Source: Desulfobulbus rhabdoformis (lineage in GTDB: Bacteria; Desulfobacterota; Desulfobulbia; Desulfobulbales; Desulfobulbaceae). Taken from it: 64,000 nucleotides of DNA. The position numbers and the translations under genes are program-made. Shown here piece by piece: positions 54,111 to 63,878 of this stretch (position 1 is the first letter of the stretch; each line of letters begins with the position of its first letter). Under the pieces are notes generated by a model that saw nothing but the letters and a program-made list of their open reading frames with translations, was not told the origin of the DNA and ran no database searches. The stretch covers positions 117,460 through 181,459 of the forward strand of contig NZ_JAFFQA010000004.1 of assembly GCF_016919065.1 (NCBI RefSeq). Direction: 5' to 3'.

Positions 54111-54405
54111 GCAAAGCCTGCTTTATTTGCGTTGTCTCAACTGTGTCTGTTGAATCTAGTTTTCGTGATTGTCAATGAAGTCATTTGGAAAATAAATAAT
54201 ATTTACAAGTCGTTACTTGCTGTGAATATTTCCAGGTCTTGCAATGTTTCAATAACAATTCAGAAAAGCCTGTTCAAGGGGCACTCGGAACTCCGATGAG
54301 AGTGTAGAATTTTTCAACTGCATTCTACAACTTCAATCCGCTCTGGCATAGGGGCCCCCTGCAATCTCCACCGCTTTTTCAGGTGAGAGTGTGGAACGAA
54401 ATTTT
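54111..54405. other. Intergenic region upstream of the GGDEF gene
   Basis: 295 AT-rich bases downstream of the glycosyltransferase gene. A perfect 7-base-pair stem (GTAGAAT with ATTCTAC, 54304-54328) is present but lacks a T-run. No gene is supported. Confidence 0.4.
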
Positions 54406-55521
54406 TTATGGAGAGCTTTTGGTTCTGAGCTGATTGAGCCAGTCTTCATACGCGTCCCGCATTTGTGTCCACGAGTAGGCCTCTGTTAGCTGTTTTCTCT
54501 CTTGCTCCGCCATTCGTGCCTTCGTATCCAACAATTTTGCCAGTGATTTTTTCAATTGTCCGGTTGCATACCGATATTGTTTGGGAAAAAGTTCCCGGTA
54601 AGACAGACGGTCGGGGACAAGCGGCCAGCACCCTGCACGAACTCCTTCAAGAACACTCATGCCAAAAAATTCATGAAAGGCTGTCGAGACAATAATCGTT
54701 CCCTGAGCCAGCAGAGAAAAATATTCCTCTTTGCGAGGGCAATACCCAAAGTGGAGTATGCGTCCAGCCAATTTTTTTTGGGCACGATCAAAGATGGCGG
54801 GATGGTTGCGAAACGACTCGCCCACAATGATGAGTTGAAAGTCTCTCCCACTTTCCTGCAACTCGAAAAGGGCAGCAAAAAATTCCTCGGGATTTTTATC
54901 ATGCTCCCAGCGATGATTCCAGACAATCGCCGGCGGTTTCTCTTGGGTACGCAGGTTGGCTTTCTCAGCAGAGACTATGCCGGAGAAATCCATCCCTGGA
55001 TAGAGCACACATGATTTTGAGCGAATCTGCTCAACAAGATTCGGTAAGGGGAAGTCCGCTGCCTTTTGGGTGAATCGCTCTATCCCCTGCAGGCAACTTT
55101 CCATGTTGTACCTACTATTAAACGCCACCGCATCGGCACAGAGGGCGGAGGTGCAGTTGATGGCTGCGAATTGGTACCGATCGGTGTCTTCCGGGCGAAT
55201 AGGGTAGGCCAGTTGGTTCTCATGGAAGTAGATGCCAAGGGCAATGGAGATTCCCTCCTGAGTAAGCATCGAGCGCAGAACGGCGACATCAATAAAGGTT
55301 GAGGTGAGAATCGCATCGAAGTGCTCCCCCTTTTTTCTGGCTGCTATTATTTTTTCAGCCATATGGGGGGCAGAGAGCTGCATTCGAAGCTTCCACTTTC
55401 TGGGCGGCAGGGTGAAGCTGGTAAAAGTTCCTTCTACAGCCTTGGTTAGGCCGGTGATGAAGGCTTTGTGTGAGCCCCCGTAATAGGGTTCGATGATGAG
55501 GTAATGTGGTTTTTCCTTCAT
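54406..55521 (-). CDS. tRNA-queuosine alpha-mannosyltransferase-like glycosyltransferase
   Basis: A GT-B fold protein, 371 residues. The N terminus LIIEPYYGGSHKAF and the YFHENQLAYP motif are those of the DUF3524/QTMAN family, whose animal member GTDC1 adds mannose to queuosine of tRNA-Asp. The C-terminal half has IVWNHRWEHDKNPE and STAFHEFFGMSVLEGVRAG, typical of group 4 glycosyltransferases. Bacterial function is not established as far as I know; tRNA mannosylation is an inference. Start ATG 55521 places the conserved motif at residue 8; a longer frame from 55590 is unlikely. There is no obvious RBS. Confidence 0.72.
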   Translation of the reverse strand: MKEKPHYLIIEPYYGGSHKAFITGLTKAVEGTFTSFTLPPRKWKLRMQLSAPHMAEKIIAARKKGEHFDAILTSTFIDVAVLRSMLTQEGISIALGIYFHENQLAYPIRPEDTDRYQFAAINCTSALCADAVAFNSRYNMESCLQGIERFTQKAADFPLPNLVEQIRSKSCVLYPGMDFSGIVSAEKANLRTQEKPPAIVWNHRWEHDKNPEEFFAALFELQESGRDFQLIIVGESFRNHPAIFDRAQKKLAGRILHFGYCPRKEEYFSLLAQGTIIVSTAFHEFFGMSVLEGVRAGCWPLVPDRLSYRELFPKQYRYATGQLKKSLAKLLDTKARMAEQERKQLTEAYSWTQMRDAYEDWLNQLRTKSSP

Positions 55522-55866
55522 GCGGTTTTTTAGATGTCCTTGTTTTCGCTTACTGCAGGTTGCCGGTGTACTGCTTGAAATAATTTGCAAATATGCTTTG
55601 AAAGTGCATAAATAGAAAGCATCTTTACTTCGAAAGCATTGCCAATATTTGTTTTTTCACCACATTCGACCTCATGATCGGATTTTTACCCTCAACGGTA
55701 AGCCTGGGTTTGGGGAGCCTCATGTGTAAACCGATAGTCTCCCCTATGCTGCGAGCATTTGCCTGATTTTGATCTGAATTCGTGAGCATTCACCGGTGTG
55801 TCAGTTTCGTTGTTTGGGGCATACCGATTACAACGATACCACCCTTCCGGTATCGGGGGCTTGCCC
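55522..55866. other. Divergent region between the mannosyltransferase-like gene and the hybrid kinase gene
   Basis: 345 bases that must contain both promoters and the type C fragment at 55771-55838. No gene is supported. Confidence 0.45.
55771..55838. repeat. Type C element fragment (C3), inverted and truncated
   Basis: GATCTGAATTCGTGAGCATTCACCGG (in parts: TCTGAATTCGTGAGCATT, then TGTGTCAGTTTCGTTGTTTG and CATACCGATTA) is the minus-strand form of the right end of the 14586 element. It stops at the point where the internal hairpin begins. The fragment lies directly upstream of the giant kinase gene and supplies an in-frame GTG (55798) that could be mistaken for its start. Confidence 0.65.
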
Positions 55867-58800
55867 ATGCGAAGCGACACCTCAAAGTGGTTTGAAAGAT
55901 CCATCATCTGGGGCACGGTCCTGCTTGACCTGCTCATCCTTGTCGGTACGCTTTTTTTCCTTATTCATAGTCACAACCATTATCTTGAACGTTTAGATGT
56001 GGCCGGGCAAAATCTGGTGCAGTTGCTGGAGCAGCGTATAGCAGATAAGGCCCGTTTGGTCGATGGCGCAGTGCTTCGCGTGCAGCGAGAGCTTCAGCAA
56101 CAGCTTATGGGGGGAGCGTTCGATAAAACCCGTGTACTCCGCCAGCTTCGTCTGGAAGCTGACACGCTTCCAGAGGTAAGCAGTATTCGGGTGGCGAATG
56201 CTCGGGGTGAGCTTTTAAGGGATGAGTCCCTTGAACAAAGAAAGGGAATCAGCATCGCAGAGAGTCCTTTTTTCCAAACCCATAAAAGTCAGTGTGCTCA
56301 GGGGGCGGTAGCTTCCAGGCCCATGCCCGATCCTGTTACCGGACGCTTGATCATTGCCTTTACCCGCTGTTTTTATTCCCCGGATGGCGGCTTTGGTGGC
56401 GTAATTTTTGCCTCTGTCCCGCTTGATGTATTCTCCCGTATTCTTGGTAACCTGAATTTTGGCTCCAGCGGTACAGCAGTTATGCGTTACGACGATGGCA
56501 GCCTTGTTATTCGTAATCCTCCTGCCTTGGAGGGGGAACTTGGCCTGCCGGGCAATAAAGAGTTTTGCAATGGCTACCGGCGGTTGCTTGAGTCGGGCGT
56601 TCCAGTGGGAAGTTTTCAAGCAGAAAGTAAAGATAATTATATAGGCCGTTACTGCAGTTACCGCCGTGTTATGGGCTGGCCCTTTACAATTACGGTTGGC
56701 TTGGTCGGGAGTGATTATCTGGCCCCCTGGCGTATTCAGGCGACTTTGGGCGCTCTGCTGCTGGGCGTACTTTTGTTGACAACCACAGCCGTTGCCTGGA
56801 TTACCCTGCGTCATTTGCGAGAGCAGTCCCTACGCGAAAAGGAGCGCGAAGAGGATCTTGTCCAGCGCCGTATTCTGCTTGAGCAGTCCCGGGATGGTAT
56901 CGTCATATTAGATAGGCAGGGCAAGGTGTACGAGGCTAACCGGTGTTTTGCCGACATGCTTGGTTACTCACCTGAGGAAATTAAAAATCTTCATGTTTGG
57001 GATTGGGATGCCTGTTGGGCGGAAGAGGATATCCGCGTCCTGCTGAACAGGTCCGATCCTGGTGGCAATAAGCTTCAGACCCAGCACAGACGTAAAGATG
57101 GTCAGGTTATCGATGTGGAAATTTCCTCCAATGGCGCTGAATTTGATGGGAATAAACTTATTTTTTGTGTCTGCCGTGACGTCAGTGAAAGAAATAAAGA
57201 CCGGGCCGCTTTAAAAAACAGTGAGGAAAAGTATCGGGTCATATTTGAAAATCAGTTATACGCGATGGCTATCTTTGATGTCGTCACCTTACGTTTTCTT
57301 GACGTCAATGATGCCTACCTGCACATGTACGGATACAACCGTACGGAACTTTTGGGTGGTATGACTGTTTTTGATGTGTCCGCAGAGGGAGAACAGACCC
57401 GCCAGGCCATTGAAGAGGCGGTTGATGGCGGAACGATCTTTATTCCTCTGCTCTATCACCGCAAAAAAGACGGGAGCTCTGTCCCGGTAGAGATTGTGGG
57501 CGGACCTTTTACCTGGAACGGGCGTGAGGTCATGTTCAGCATGGCCCATGATATCTCGGTGCGTAAGCAGGCAGAAGATGCCCTACGGGCAAGCGAAGAG
57601 ATGTACAGATCTCTCATTTCCAGTCTCAGTGATGGTTTTTTTGCCTGCGATAATCAGGGGAGGGTAACCTATGCGAACGAGTCCCTGGCTGGCATGTTGG
57701 GGGCTGCTGGGGTGGATGATCTTTTAGGCTGCAATATCTTCGAGTTCCTCGCGCCGGAGGATCAGGCTCGGTGCCAAAAGGTATTTCCTGAGGCTGTTCA
57801 GCGGGGCGTGGTACCTTTGTCGCAGGAACTGTTGCTTGTTTCCAAGACAGGAGAATCTTTTTGGGCAGAGGTCAAGCCCTCCCTGGTTTCGCCGCCTCAG
57901 GGCGGCGTTTCGGTGCAGGGGCTGGTTATTGATATAACCAAGCGCAGGCAGGCAGCTATGGCCCTGAAGAAAAGTGAGGAGCGTTTACACCTGGCCTTAC
58001 AGGCTACCAAAGATGCACTTTGGGATTGGGATTTGGGGGCAGATGCGATGTATGCCTCTCCACGCTGGTTTGCAATGCTGGGATACACTTCCGAAGAGAT
58101 TCACGCTGTGGGAGACCTTTGGTTTGGCTTGCTGCACCCGGATGATGTGGAGCGGGCGAATCGTGAGTTGAAAGAAGCCATTCATGGAAAATCCTCATTT
58201 GAAATACATGTACGCCTTTGCCATAAAAACGGGGACTATCTGCCGGTGCTTACCCGTGGTTCGGTGCAGCGTGATGATAACGGAACGGCGATTCGTCTTG
58301 CCGGAACCAACACAGACTTAAGTGAGCAGAGAAAAATGGAGGAGGAGCGACGTCAGTGGGAGCGGCAGGCTCTGCAGCTGCAAAAGGCGGAAAGCCTCAG
58401 TCGTATGGCCGGGGCCATTGCGCATCATTTTAATAACCTGCTCAGTGTGGTGATCGGTAACGTTGAAATGAGTCTTGAGGATCTGGACGAGGAATCACCG
58501 GCAATACCCAACCTTCTTGCTGCCACCCGGGCTGGGGAACGGGCGGTGGAAGTGAGCAGTCTTCTTCTGACCTACTTAGGGCAGACGGAAGGGCGCCATC
58601 AACGTTTAGATCTAGGCGTCTTGTATCAAAAGTCTCTACCGCAGCTGCAGGAGTTGATGCCGAAGGGCATCACCCTGGAATCCCATTTTTTTCAGGTTGG
58701 GCCCAGAGTTGTGGGGAACGCAAACCACCTCCAGCGTATGGTCAGGAACTTGCTCGTTAATGCGGTTGAGGCCATTGGCGAGGGGACGGGGAAAATAGTG

Positions 58801-59523
58801 TGTTCCATGTATCTTGTTGGACCAACGGATATTTCCGATCAGAATCGGTTTCCGGTCGATTGGGATCCCCTTGCCCAGGAGTATGTTTGTCTGCAGGTGC
58901 AGGATTCAGGCGTCGGTATTGAAATTTTTGATATTGAGCAACTGTTTGATCCATTTTTTTCCAGCAAATTTACCGGACGTGGTCTTGGGTTGCCGGTGGT
59001 GATGGGGATCGTCCGGGCGCACGCCGGTGGCATAACGGTTGAGAGCATTCCGGAAAAGGGCAGTATTTTTAGAGTCTATCTACCTGTGGCCGATGATGAA
59101 CCCTGCGCAGTTGAGGTAAAGGAGAAGATATCCCCCTGCCAGGAGAAGAGCGTCCTTCTGGTGGAGGATGAAGAACAGGTCCGCCTGATGGTGCAAACCA
59201 TGCTGAAGCGGCTTGGGTACAAGTGTATCAGTGTGGCAGATGGCGTCGAGGCCCTTCATCTGTACAGAGACTCGGCTGCAGATATTTTTCTGGTGATCTG
59301 TGATCTGACCATGCCAACTATGGATGGCTGGGAGTTCATGGCTGCGTTAAGGGAGAGTGCGCCCAATCTCCCCTTTATTCTGACCAGCGGCTACGATGAA
59401 TCTCTGGTTATGAGCGGGGAACGCCAGCGTTATCCCCAGGTATTTCTGCAAAAACCTTACAGGAAAGGTGAGCTGGGGGGGGCAATTCAAACAGCGATAC
59501 AGCAGGAGCCTTTGACCGGCTGA
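55867..59523 (+). CDS. Giant hybrid sensor histidine kinase with Cache-like sensor and multiple PAS domains
   Basis: A protein of 1218 residues. It has a membrane helix (about 15-37), a periplasmic Cache-like domain (40-285), a second helix (about 295-315), then four PAS/PAC units (about 335-460, 460-580, 585-710 and 715-840) joined by the usual DVSER, DISVRKQAEDAL and DITKRRQA linkers. HisKA follows with phospho-acceptor His853 (AIAHHFNNLLS), then HATPase (NLLVNAVEAIGEG, VQDSGVGI, GRGLGLPVV) and a receiver (acceptor Asp1146 in VICDLTMP, late Lys in LQKPY). Start ATG 55867 has a GGGGG-rich RBS; an in-frame GTG at 55798 lies in a repeat fragment and is rejected. No output gene is adjacent. Confidence 0.9.
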   Translation: MRSDTSKWFERSIIWGTVLLDLLILVGTLFFLIHSHNHYLERLDVAGQNLVQLLEQRIADKARLVDGAVLRVQRELQQQLMGGAFDKTRVLRQLRLEADTLPEVSSIRVANARGELLRDESLEQRKGISIAESPFFQTHKSQCAQGAVASRPMPDPVTGRLIIAFTRCFYSPDGGFGGVIFASVPLDVFSRILGNLNFGSSGTAVMRYDDGSLVIRNPPALEGELGLPGNKEFCNGYRRLLESGVPVGSFQAESKDNYIGRYCSYRRVMGWPFTITVGLVGSDYLAPWRIQATLGALLLGVLLLTTTAVAWITLRHLREQSLREKEREEDLVQRRILLEQSRDGIVILDRQGKVYEANRCFADMLGYSPEEIKNLHVWDWDACWAEEDIRVLLNRSDPGGNKLQTQHRRKDGQVIDVEISSNGAEFDGNKLIFCVCRDVSERNKDRAALKNSEEKYRVIFENQLYAMAIFDVVTLRFLDVNDAYLHMYGYNRTELLGGMTVFDVSAEGEQTRQAIEEAVDGGTIFIPLLYHRKKDGSSVPVEIVGGPFTWNGREVMFSMAHDISVRKQAEDALRASEEMYRSLISSLSDGFFACDNQGRVTYANESLAGMLGAAGVDDLLGCNIFEFLAPEDQARCQKVFPEAVQRGVVPLSQELLLVSKTGESFWAEVKPSLVSPPQGGVSVQGLVIDITKRRQAAMALKKSEERLHLALQATKDALWDWDLGADAMYASPRWFAMLGYTSEEIHAVGDLWFGLLHPDDVERANRELKEAIHGKSSFEIHVRLCHKNGDYLPVLTRGSVQRDDNGTAIRLAGTNTDLSEQRKMEEERRQWERQALQLQKAESLSRMAGAIAHHFNNLLSVVIGNVEMSLEDLDEESPAIPNLLAATRAGERAVEVSSLLLTYLGQTEGRHQRLDLGVLYQKSLPQLQELMPKGITLESHFFQVGPRVVGNANHLQRMVRNLLVNAVEAIGEGTGKIVCSMYLVGPTDISDQNRFPVDWDPLAQEYVCLQVQDSGVGIEIFDIEQLFDPFFSSKFTGRGLGLPVVMGIVRAHAGGITVESIPEKGSIFRVYLPVADDEPCAVEVKEKISPCQEKSVLLVEDEEQVRLMVQTMLKRLGYKCISVADGVEALHLYRDSAADIFLVICDLTMPTMDGWEFMAALRESAPNLPFILTSGYDESLVMSGERQRYPQVFLQKPYRKGELGGAIQTAIQQEPLTG

Positions 59524-59601
59524 CACAATACTAACCTGGTACCAATAAAGCTGTAATCAAGGCTTAACGGTTGCTTCCGGATTGATGTGGTACAAACGGC
59601 A

Positions 59602-59636
59602 CTTACGTAAACATCGTGCGTAAGGGTCGTTTTTTT
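59602..59636 (+). terminator. Terminator of the giant kinase gene
   Basis: CTTACG and CGTAAG pair (59602-59624), followed by GGTCG and a run of seven T residues. It lies 80 bases past the stop codon and just upstream of the radical SAM gene, whose RBS follows. Confidence 0.6.
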
Positions 59637-59651
59637 CAAAAGGGAGTGACT

Positions 59652-60995
59652 ATGGGGAGTGTGAGGCAGGTTTTAGAGACGGGCGGACGATTGCTTCGTG
59701 GGAAGGTACCTGGGCAATTGATTATTCAGCTTACCGATCGTTGTAATGCGCAGTGCCCTCAGTGTGGGATGCGGGTGTTGAATCGTTTTCCCAGAAAAAG
59801 GCTGGATAACGATTATGTTAAACAGTTGCTTGATGCAGGAGCACAGCGCGGTATGCGCATGGTGTCTTTCACCGGTGGAGAACCTTTTCTGCTGCTTCAA
59901 GACCTTGTTGAGTTGATCAACTATGCAGGTAAGGCCGGATATCGTTATATTCGTACCGGAACCAACGGTTTTCTTTTTCGGCACCATCAGGAGCTGAATT
60001 TTGAGGACAAAGTGCATCGCCTGGCTGAAAGGTTGGCGGCAACGCCTCTGCGTAACCTCTGGTTTTCCGTTGATTCTGCCGAACCTGATATCCATGATCG
60101 CATGCGTGGTTTTCCTGGGGTGCTGGCAGGGATCAAAAAGGCGCTCCCTATCTTTCATGCCCACGGCATCTATCCCTCTGCAAATGTCGGCTTGAACCGC
60201 AACCTTACCCAGGAAACCATGGCGCTTTCCCCCTTGGAGGGCGATGGTGTCGATGAAGAGCGTTTTATTCGGGCCTTCAGCCAAGGGCTTGAACGCTTGT
60301 ACCGGCTGATTATTGAGACAGGCTTCACGTTGACCAGCGCCTGCTATCCCATGAGTGTTGAGCCTGGTGAGGCTGGATTGCAGGCAGTGTATGCAGCGAC
60401 GGCCTCGGAGCGCATTGTTCGCTTTGATAGGCGGGAAAAGGTCCTTTTATATCAAGCTCTTTTTGCAACCGTGAAAAAGTTTCGGCATCGGCTGCGTATC
60501 GTTACTCCACTTTCGGCCGTGCATAATTTAATCGGGCATCACAGCGGTAATCAGGGGCACGGGTATGGCTGCCGCGGTGGCAGCGATTACCTCTTTGTCG
60601 ATAGTGTCGATGGGCAAACCTATCCCTGCGGCTACCGGGGGGCTGATGGGCTGGGGCGGCTTTGGGAGCTTGATGCAACAAAAGTTGCTGCCAACCGCAA
60701 GGCTGATTGCCGGAAGTGCGACTGGGAATGTTTCCGTGATCCTTCGGAGTTGTTTGGCCCCCTCACCAGTGGTCTCTTTCGGCCTTGGCAACTGGCGGCA
60801 GCTCATCTGCGTGATCCGCAATTTTTAAAGATCTGGTTCCGAGATGTTCAATACGCTCGAGCCTGTGATCTTTATGATGGTCGAAAAGCCCCTGATTATA
60901 CACGGCTTAATGCATTTGCAGGTAGCGTGCGCGATGGCAGAACCCCGTGTCAGGCCAATCCCCTTGCTCGGCAAAGCAGGGCAGTGGGGAAGTAG
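59652..60995 (+). CDS. Radical SAM protein with SPASM-like C-terminal cysteines
   Basis: A 447-residue radical SAM enzyme. The Fe-S triplet is Cys31, Cys35, Cys38 in LTDRCNAQCPQCG; VSFTGGEPFLLL supplies the SAM-binding GGE motif. A C-terminal region has PCGYRGA and CRKCDWEC, typical of SPASM/twitch auxiliary cluster binding. Start ATG 59652 is preceded by GGGAGTG; an earlier ATG (59616) lies across the terminator hairpin and is rejected. One base separates its stop codon from the next gene, so the two are coupled. The substrate is unknown; no peptide precursor gene is evident nearby. Confidence 0.85.
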   Translation: MGSVRQVLETGGRLLRGKVPGQLIIQLTDRCNAQCPQCGMRVLNRFPRKRLDNDYVKQLLDAGAQRGMRMVSFTGGEPFLLLQDLVELINYAGKAGYRYIRTGTNGFLFRHHQELNFEDKVHRLAERLAATPLRNLWFSVDSAEPDIHDRMRGFPGVLAGIKKALPIFHAHGIYPSANVGLNRNLTQETMALSPLEGDGVDEERFIRAFSQGLERLYRLIIETGFTLTSACYPMSVEPGEAGLQAVYAATASERIVRFDRREKVLLYQALFATVKKFRHRLRIVTPLSAVHNLIGHHSGNQGHGYGCRGGSDYLFVDSVDGQTYPCGYRGADGLGRLWELDATKVAANRKADCRKCDWECFRDPSELFGPLTSGLFRPWQLAAAHLRDPQFLKIWFRDVQYARACDLYDGRKAPDYTRLNAFAGSVRDGRTPCQANPLARQSRAVGK

Positions 60996-60996
60996 T

Positions 60997-61431
60997 ATGA
61001 GCCAAATCTATTTTGCCTACGGCTCCAACATGTGGTTGCAGCAGATGCAGAGTCGCTGTCCCCATAGCCCCCTGCTTGGCGTCGGTCTGCTGCCTGGGTA
61101 CCGCTGGATTATAACCACCCGTGGCTATGCAAATATTGTTGTCGATTATGAGCACCAGGTTGAGGGGCTTGTGTTTTGGCTCAGCCCTGAAGATGAACGG
61201 CTGCTCGATCTTTATGAAGGTGTGGAGCAGGAAAAATATCACAAGGTGGTCGTGCAGATCTTCTTTCAGGGGGCAGAGCAACCCGCGCTTACCTATGTCG
61301 ACCCGGTGATCAGCGAAGGGAAACCGCGGGAAGAATATGTGGGGCGGATAAATGCGGCTCTTCTGGATGCGCCCCTCTCAACGGAATACATCAAGCGGGT
61401 TATTCGTCCCTTTGTGCCAGCACCTTTATGA
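60997..61431 (+). CDS. Gamma-glutamylcyclotransferase-like (GGCT/AIG2) protein
   Basis: A small 144-residue protein. It begins YFAYGSNM, the GGCT hallmark loop that binds the gamma-glutamyl group, and has LPGYRWIITTRGYANIV and LDLYEGVEQEKYHKV with the catalytic Glu region. Members cyclise gamma-glutamyl peptides or amines to 5-oxoproline; the actual substrate is not predictable. ATG 60997 follows the radical SAM stop (TAG-T-ATG). A longer frame from 60844 overlaps that gene and is rejected. The arrangement implies a shared task with the radical SAM enzyme. Confidence 0.85.
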   Translation: MSQIYFAYGSNMWLQQMQSRCPHSPLLGVGLLPGYRWIITTRGYANIVVDYEHQVEGLVFWLSPEDERLLDLYEGVEQEKYHKVVVQIFFQGAEQPALTYVDPVISEGKPREEYVGRINAALLDAPLSTEYIKRVIRPFVPAPL

Positions 61432-61441
61432 CTTGAGGGCA

Positions 61442-61520
61442 TCTTGAATAATTGCTTTTTCTGCCAATCCCGCGGAGTCTGGCGCTTACCTGGCCTTGAG
61501 AAAAATCTAAGTATTCAAGA
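61442..61520. repeat. Type B intergenic repeat, deleted copy (B2)
   Basis: 79 bases with inverted ends TCTTGAATAATT and GTATTCAAGA (one mismatch). It equals the 30048 copy with the segment between its two CGGAGTCT-GCTTACCT modules removed: one module remains and both flanks are retained nearly base for base. It is located between the convergent GGCT and hybrid kinase genes. Confidence 0.8.
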
Positions 61521-61576
61521 CACCCTTGAGGCCGGGAAAGAGTCGGCTGCCTGCGCCCAAATGCGTGGTGTGTTTC

Positions 61577-63595
61577 TTAGGCAAAGCGCAGGCGGTCATG
61601 GCAGATATGGTCAAAGGCGCTGAGCATCTGCTCGTACTGGAACGGTTTGCTTATAAAGTCATCCATTCCGGCCTGTAAGCACTGATTTTTGTCCTCCTCC
61701 AGCGCGTGTGCTGTCATGGCTATAATGGGAACACGTTGTTGGAAGATTTTTTTGGCTAATCGTTGCTTCAGATCGGAAGGGATGGCGACCTCGACGGGCT
61801 TTCCTCGCTCGATGGCACGAATTACCCCTGTGGCGGTTATGCCATCCATCTGCGGCATCTGCACATCCATTAAGATAAGATCAAATTCGTGCTTTGCTAG
61901 TGCCCGGAGTGCCTCCAGCCCGTTGCTGGCCGATGTGACCGAGTGATGGGTTTCAAGCATCATGGTGGCCACTTCCCGGTTAATCTCGTTGTCATCCACT
62001 AAGAGAATCCGCATTTCGTCAATCTGCTTTTCAAGCACTTCAACCTTGGGGGCATCCTCGGGGGGCGCGTCCATTTCCCCCAGGACAAGGGGGATCGTAA
62101 AATGAAAACAACTGCCCTCTTGCAGGGTGCTTTCCGCCCATATTTCCCCTCCCATCAACTCAATGATCTGGCTGCAGATCGATAGTCCCAGGCCGGTGCC
62201 GCCAAACTGGCGCGTACTTGAAATATCTCCCTGCTCAAAGCTGGTGAAAATACGTTCCACAAGATCGGGTGGAATGCCAATTCCCGTATCGCAGACTCGA
62301 AAGTGGAGGATGTAAGGGGCGGGCGCTGCTTGTATCCTCTCTGCTTCCTTTGGAGGAGAATTGGCCAGGTGCACCCTGATATCAACCGATCCGGATTGGG
62401 TGAACTTAATAGCATTGCCGACCAGATTCACCAGTACCTGGCGTAGACGAAGAGCATCCCCCTTGAAGCTTCTGGGGACATCCTGTTCAATGCTGGTGGT
62501 CAGCTTCAGGCCCTTTTGCTGGGCTTGGACCTGGAATGTCTCTGTGACCTGGTTGATGCAGTCCGCCAGGACAAAAGATTCCGGCACAATCAGCATCCTT
62601 CCTGCTTCAAGTTTAGAGATGTCCAGGATGTCGTTGAGAATACGCAGCAGGTGGGTGGCCGAGTGATGCACCTTGGTAATGCAGTTGCGCTGTTCTGGAG
62701 TGAGCTCTGTTTGCAGTGCCAGGTAGGATATCCCCATAATGGCGTTCATTGGGGTACGGATTTCATGTGACATATTTGCCAGAAAGGTACCTTTGGCTGC
62801 GCTGGCCTCTTCGGCATTCAGCTTGGCCTGGATCAGTTCGTCCTCTGTTTCTTTCTTTTCGGTTATATCTATCGAGTATTCGATAATCTGCGTCAACTCC
62901 CCCTGAACGTTGAATACCGGGTAACCATGTACTTCGACAATACGCTTTTCACCTTCTGAGGTGTGATGCAGATGTTCAACCACGATAGGAGCACCGGATT
63001 TTTTTATCTCCTGCACGGGGCAGGGATGATCGTTGCCCGTGCAGGGGCAGGGGGACCCATGGGAGAGCATGTGGCATGTGGTCGGTGCTGCCTGAGGGGA
63101 GAGCCCCGCTGCGGTGTTTGCGAGAAGGATTGTGTGGGTTTCCGGATCAAGTACAAGAAAAGGGTGGGGCAGGGCGTTGATAACCGAGTGGAGAAAAATA
63201 TTCTGTTGAGTGAGCTCCTGTTGAGACTGACTGAGCTGTTGGTTGCTCTCGTGCAACTCGTGCGTCTGTCTTTTTATCTCAGATTCCAGGTTGTCATTCA
63301 GCTTTTTGAGTGTATGCAGGGTGTGGCCTATGAGCGAAATAATCCCGTAAACAAAAAGAGAGCCACCGAAAAAGATGGTGCTGATCAAGAGTGGCAGGGG
63401 GAATTGAACATGGGTGAACTGGATAACCAGATATCCACAGTAGCCCACTATGAAACATGCGATGAGCAGAGTGAGAATACGCCATTTAGGTTTGAATGTC
63501 TCGGGGACAAGCTGACTAAGCCGGCGACTGTTATGCACGGAAACCGACAGGATAAGGGTGCCTGCAGCCACCATGGCCATGAAGAACCACTGCAT
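61577..63595 (-). CDS. Hybrid sensor histidine kinase with Cys-rich PAS domain and receiver
   Basis: 672 residues: two to three membrane helices (about 3-20, 39-58, 66-92), a coiled coil (95-132), a PAS domain (about 133-245), HisKA with phospho-acceptor His277 ([11 protein letters not shown]), HATPase ([35 protein letters not shown]) and a C-terminal receiver (acceptor Asp in [13 protein letters not shown], Lys in FISKPF). The PAS domain has a motif with Cys174, 183, 185 and 192 (CHMLSHG, PCPCTG, HPCPV), a variant recurring in deltaproteobacterial kinases that may bind metal or sense redox. Convergent with the GGCT gene. Confidence 0.9.
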   Translation of the reverse strand: MQWFFMAMVAAGTLILSVSVHNSRRLSQLVPETFKPKWRILTLLIACFIVGYCGYLVIQFTHVQFPLPLLISTIFFGGSLFVYGIISLIGHTLHTLKKLNDNLESEIKRQTHELHESNQQLSQSQQELTQQNIFLHSVINALPHPFLVLDPETHTILLANTAAGLSPQAAPTTCHMLSHGSPCPCTGNDHPCPVQEIKKSGAPIVVEHLHHTSEGEKRIVEVHGYPVFNVQGELTQIIEYSIDITEKKETEDELIQAKLNAEEASAAKGTFLANMSHEIRTPMNAIMGISYLALQTELTPEQRNCITKVHHSATHLLRILNDILDISKLEAGRMLIVPESFVLADCINQVTETFQVQAQQKGLKLTTSIEQDVPRSFKGDALRLRQVLVNLVGNAIKFTQSGSVDIRVHLANSPPKEAERIQAAPAPYILHFRVCDTGIGIPPDLVERIFTSFEQGDISSTRQFGGTGLGLSICSQIIELMGGEIWAESTLQEGSCFHFTIPLVLGEMDAPPEDAPKVEVLEKQIDEMRILLVDDNEINREVATMMLETHHSVTSASNGLEALRALAKHEFDLILMDVQMPQMDGITATGVIRAIERGKPVEVAIPSDLKQRLAKKIFQQRVPIIAMTAHALEEDKNQCLQAGMDDFISKPFQYEQMLSAFDHICHDRLRFA

Positions 63596-63878
63596 GCGAT
63601 GTATAATCTCCGTTATTTGCCCGTTCAGGAAAGTTGTGCTTTTTTATGGGCTCGAGGGGAAAGCAAAAAAGCCTGTATTTGATTGGAGTAGATTGTCACG
63701 TCTTCTTCCTTGTTTGACAAGGAAAAAGATAAGCAATTACGGGGCACCGAATCTGGGGGCTGCCTGTTGACCTATAGGTGTACGCTGCCCTGGCCGATGC
63801 CTAGTTTCGAAGGCACCCCGCAACCGCGTACCGGTTCGTTGATAATCTGTATTTTCGGGGATTACCCTGTGATCGGTT
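63596..63878. other. Region upstream of the hybrid kinase, hairpin-containing
   Basis: No gene is supported. Small stems are present: CCTTG/CAAGG near 63705-63725 and TGCCT/AGGCA near 63798-63814. Two overlapping short frames exist, neither with an RBS or a recognisable product. The segment might be the promoter region of the kinase and/or the 5' exon of the element at 63879. Confidence 0.35.
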
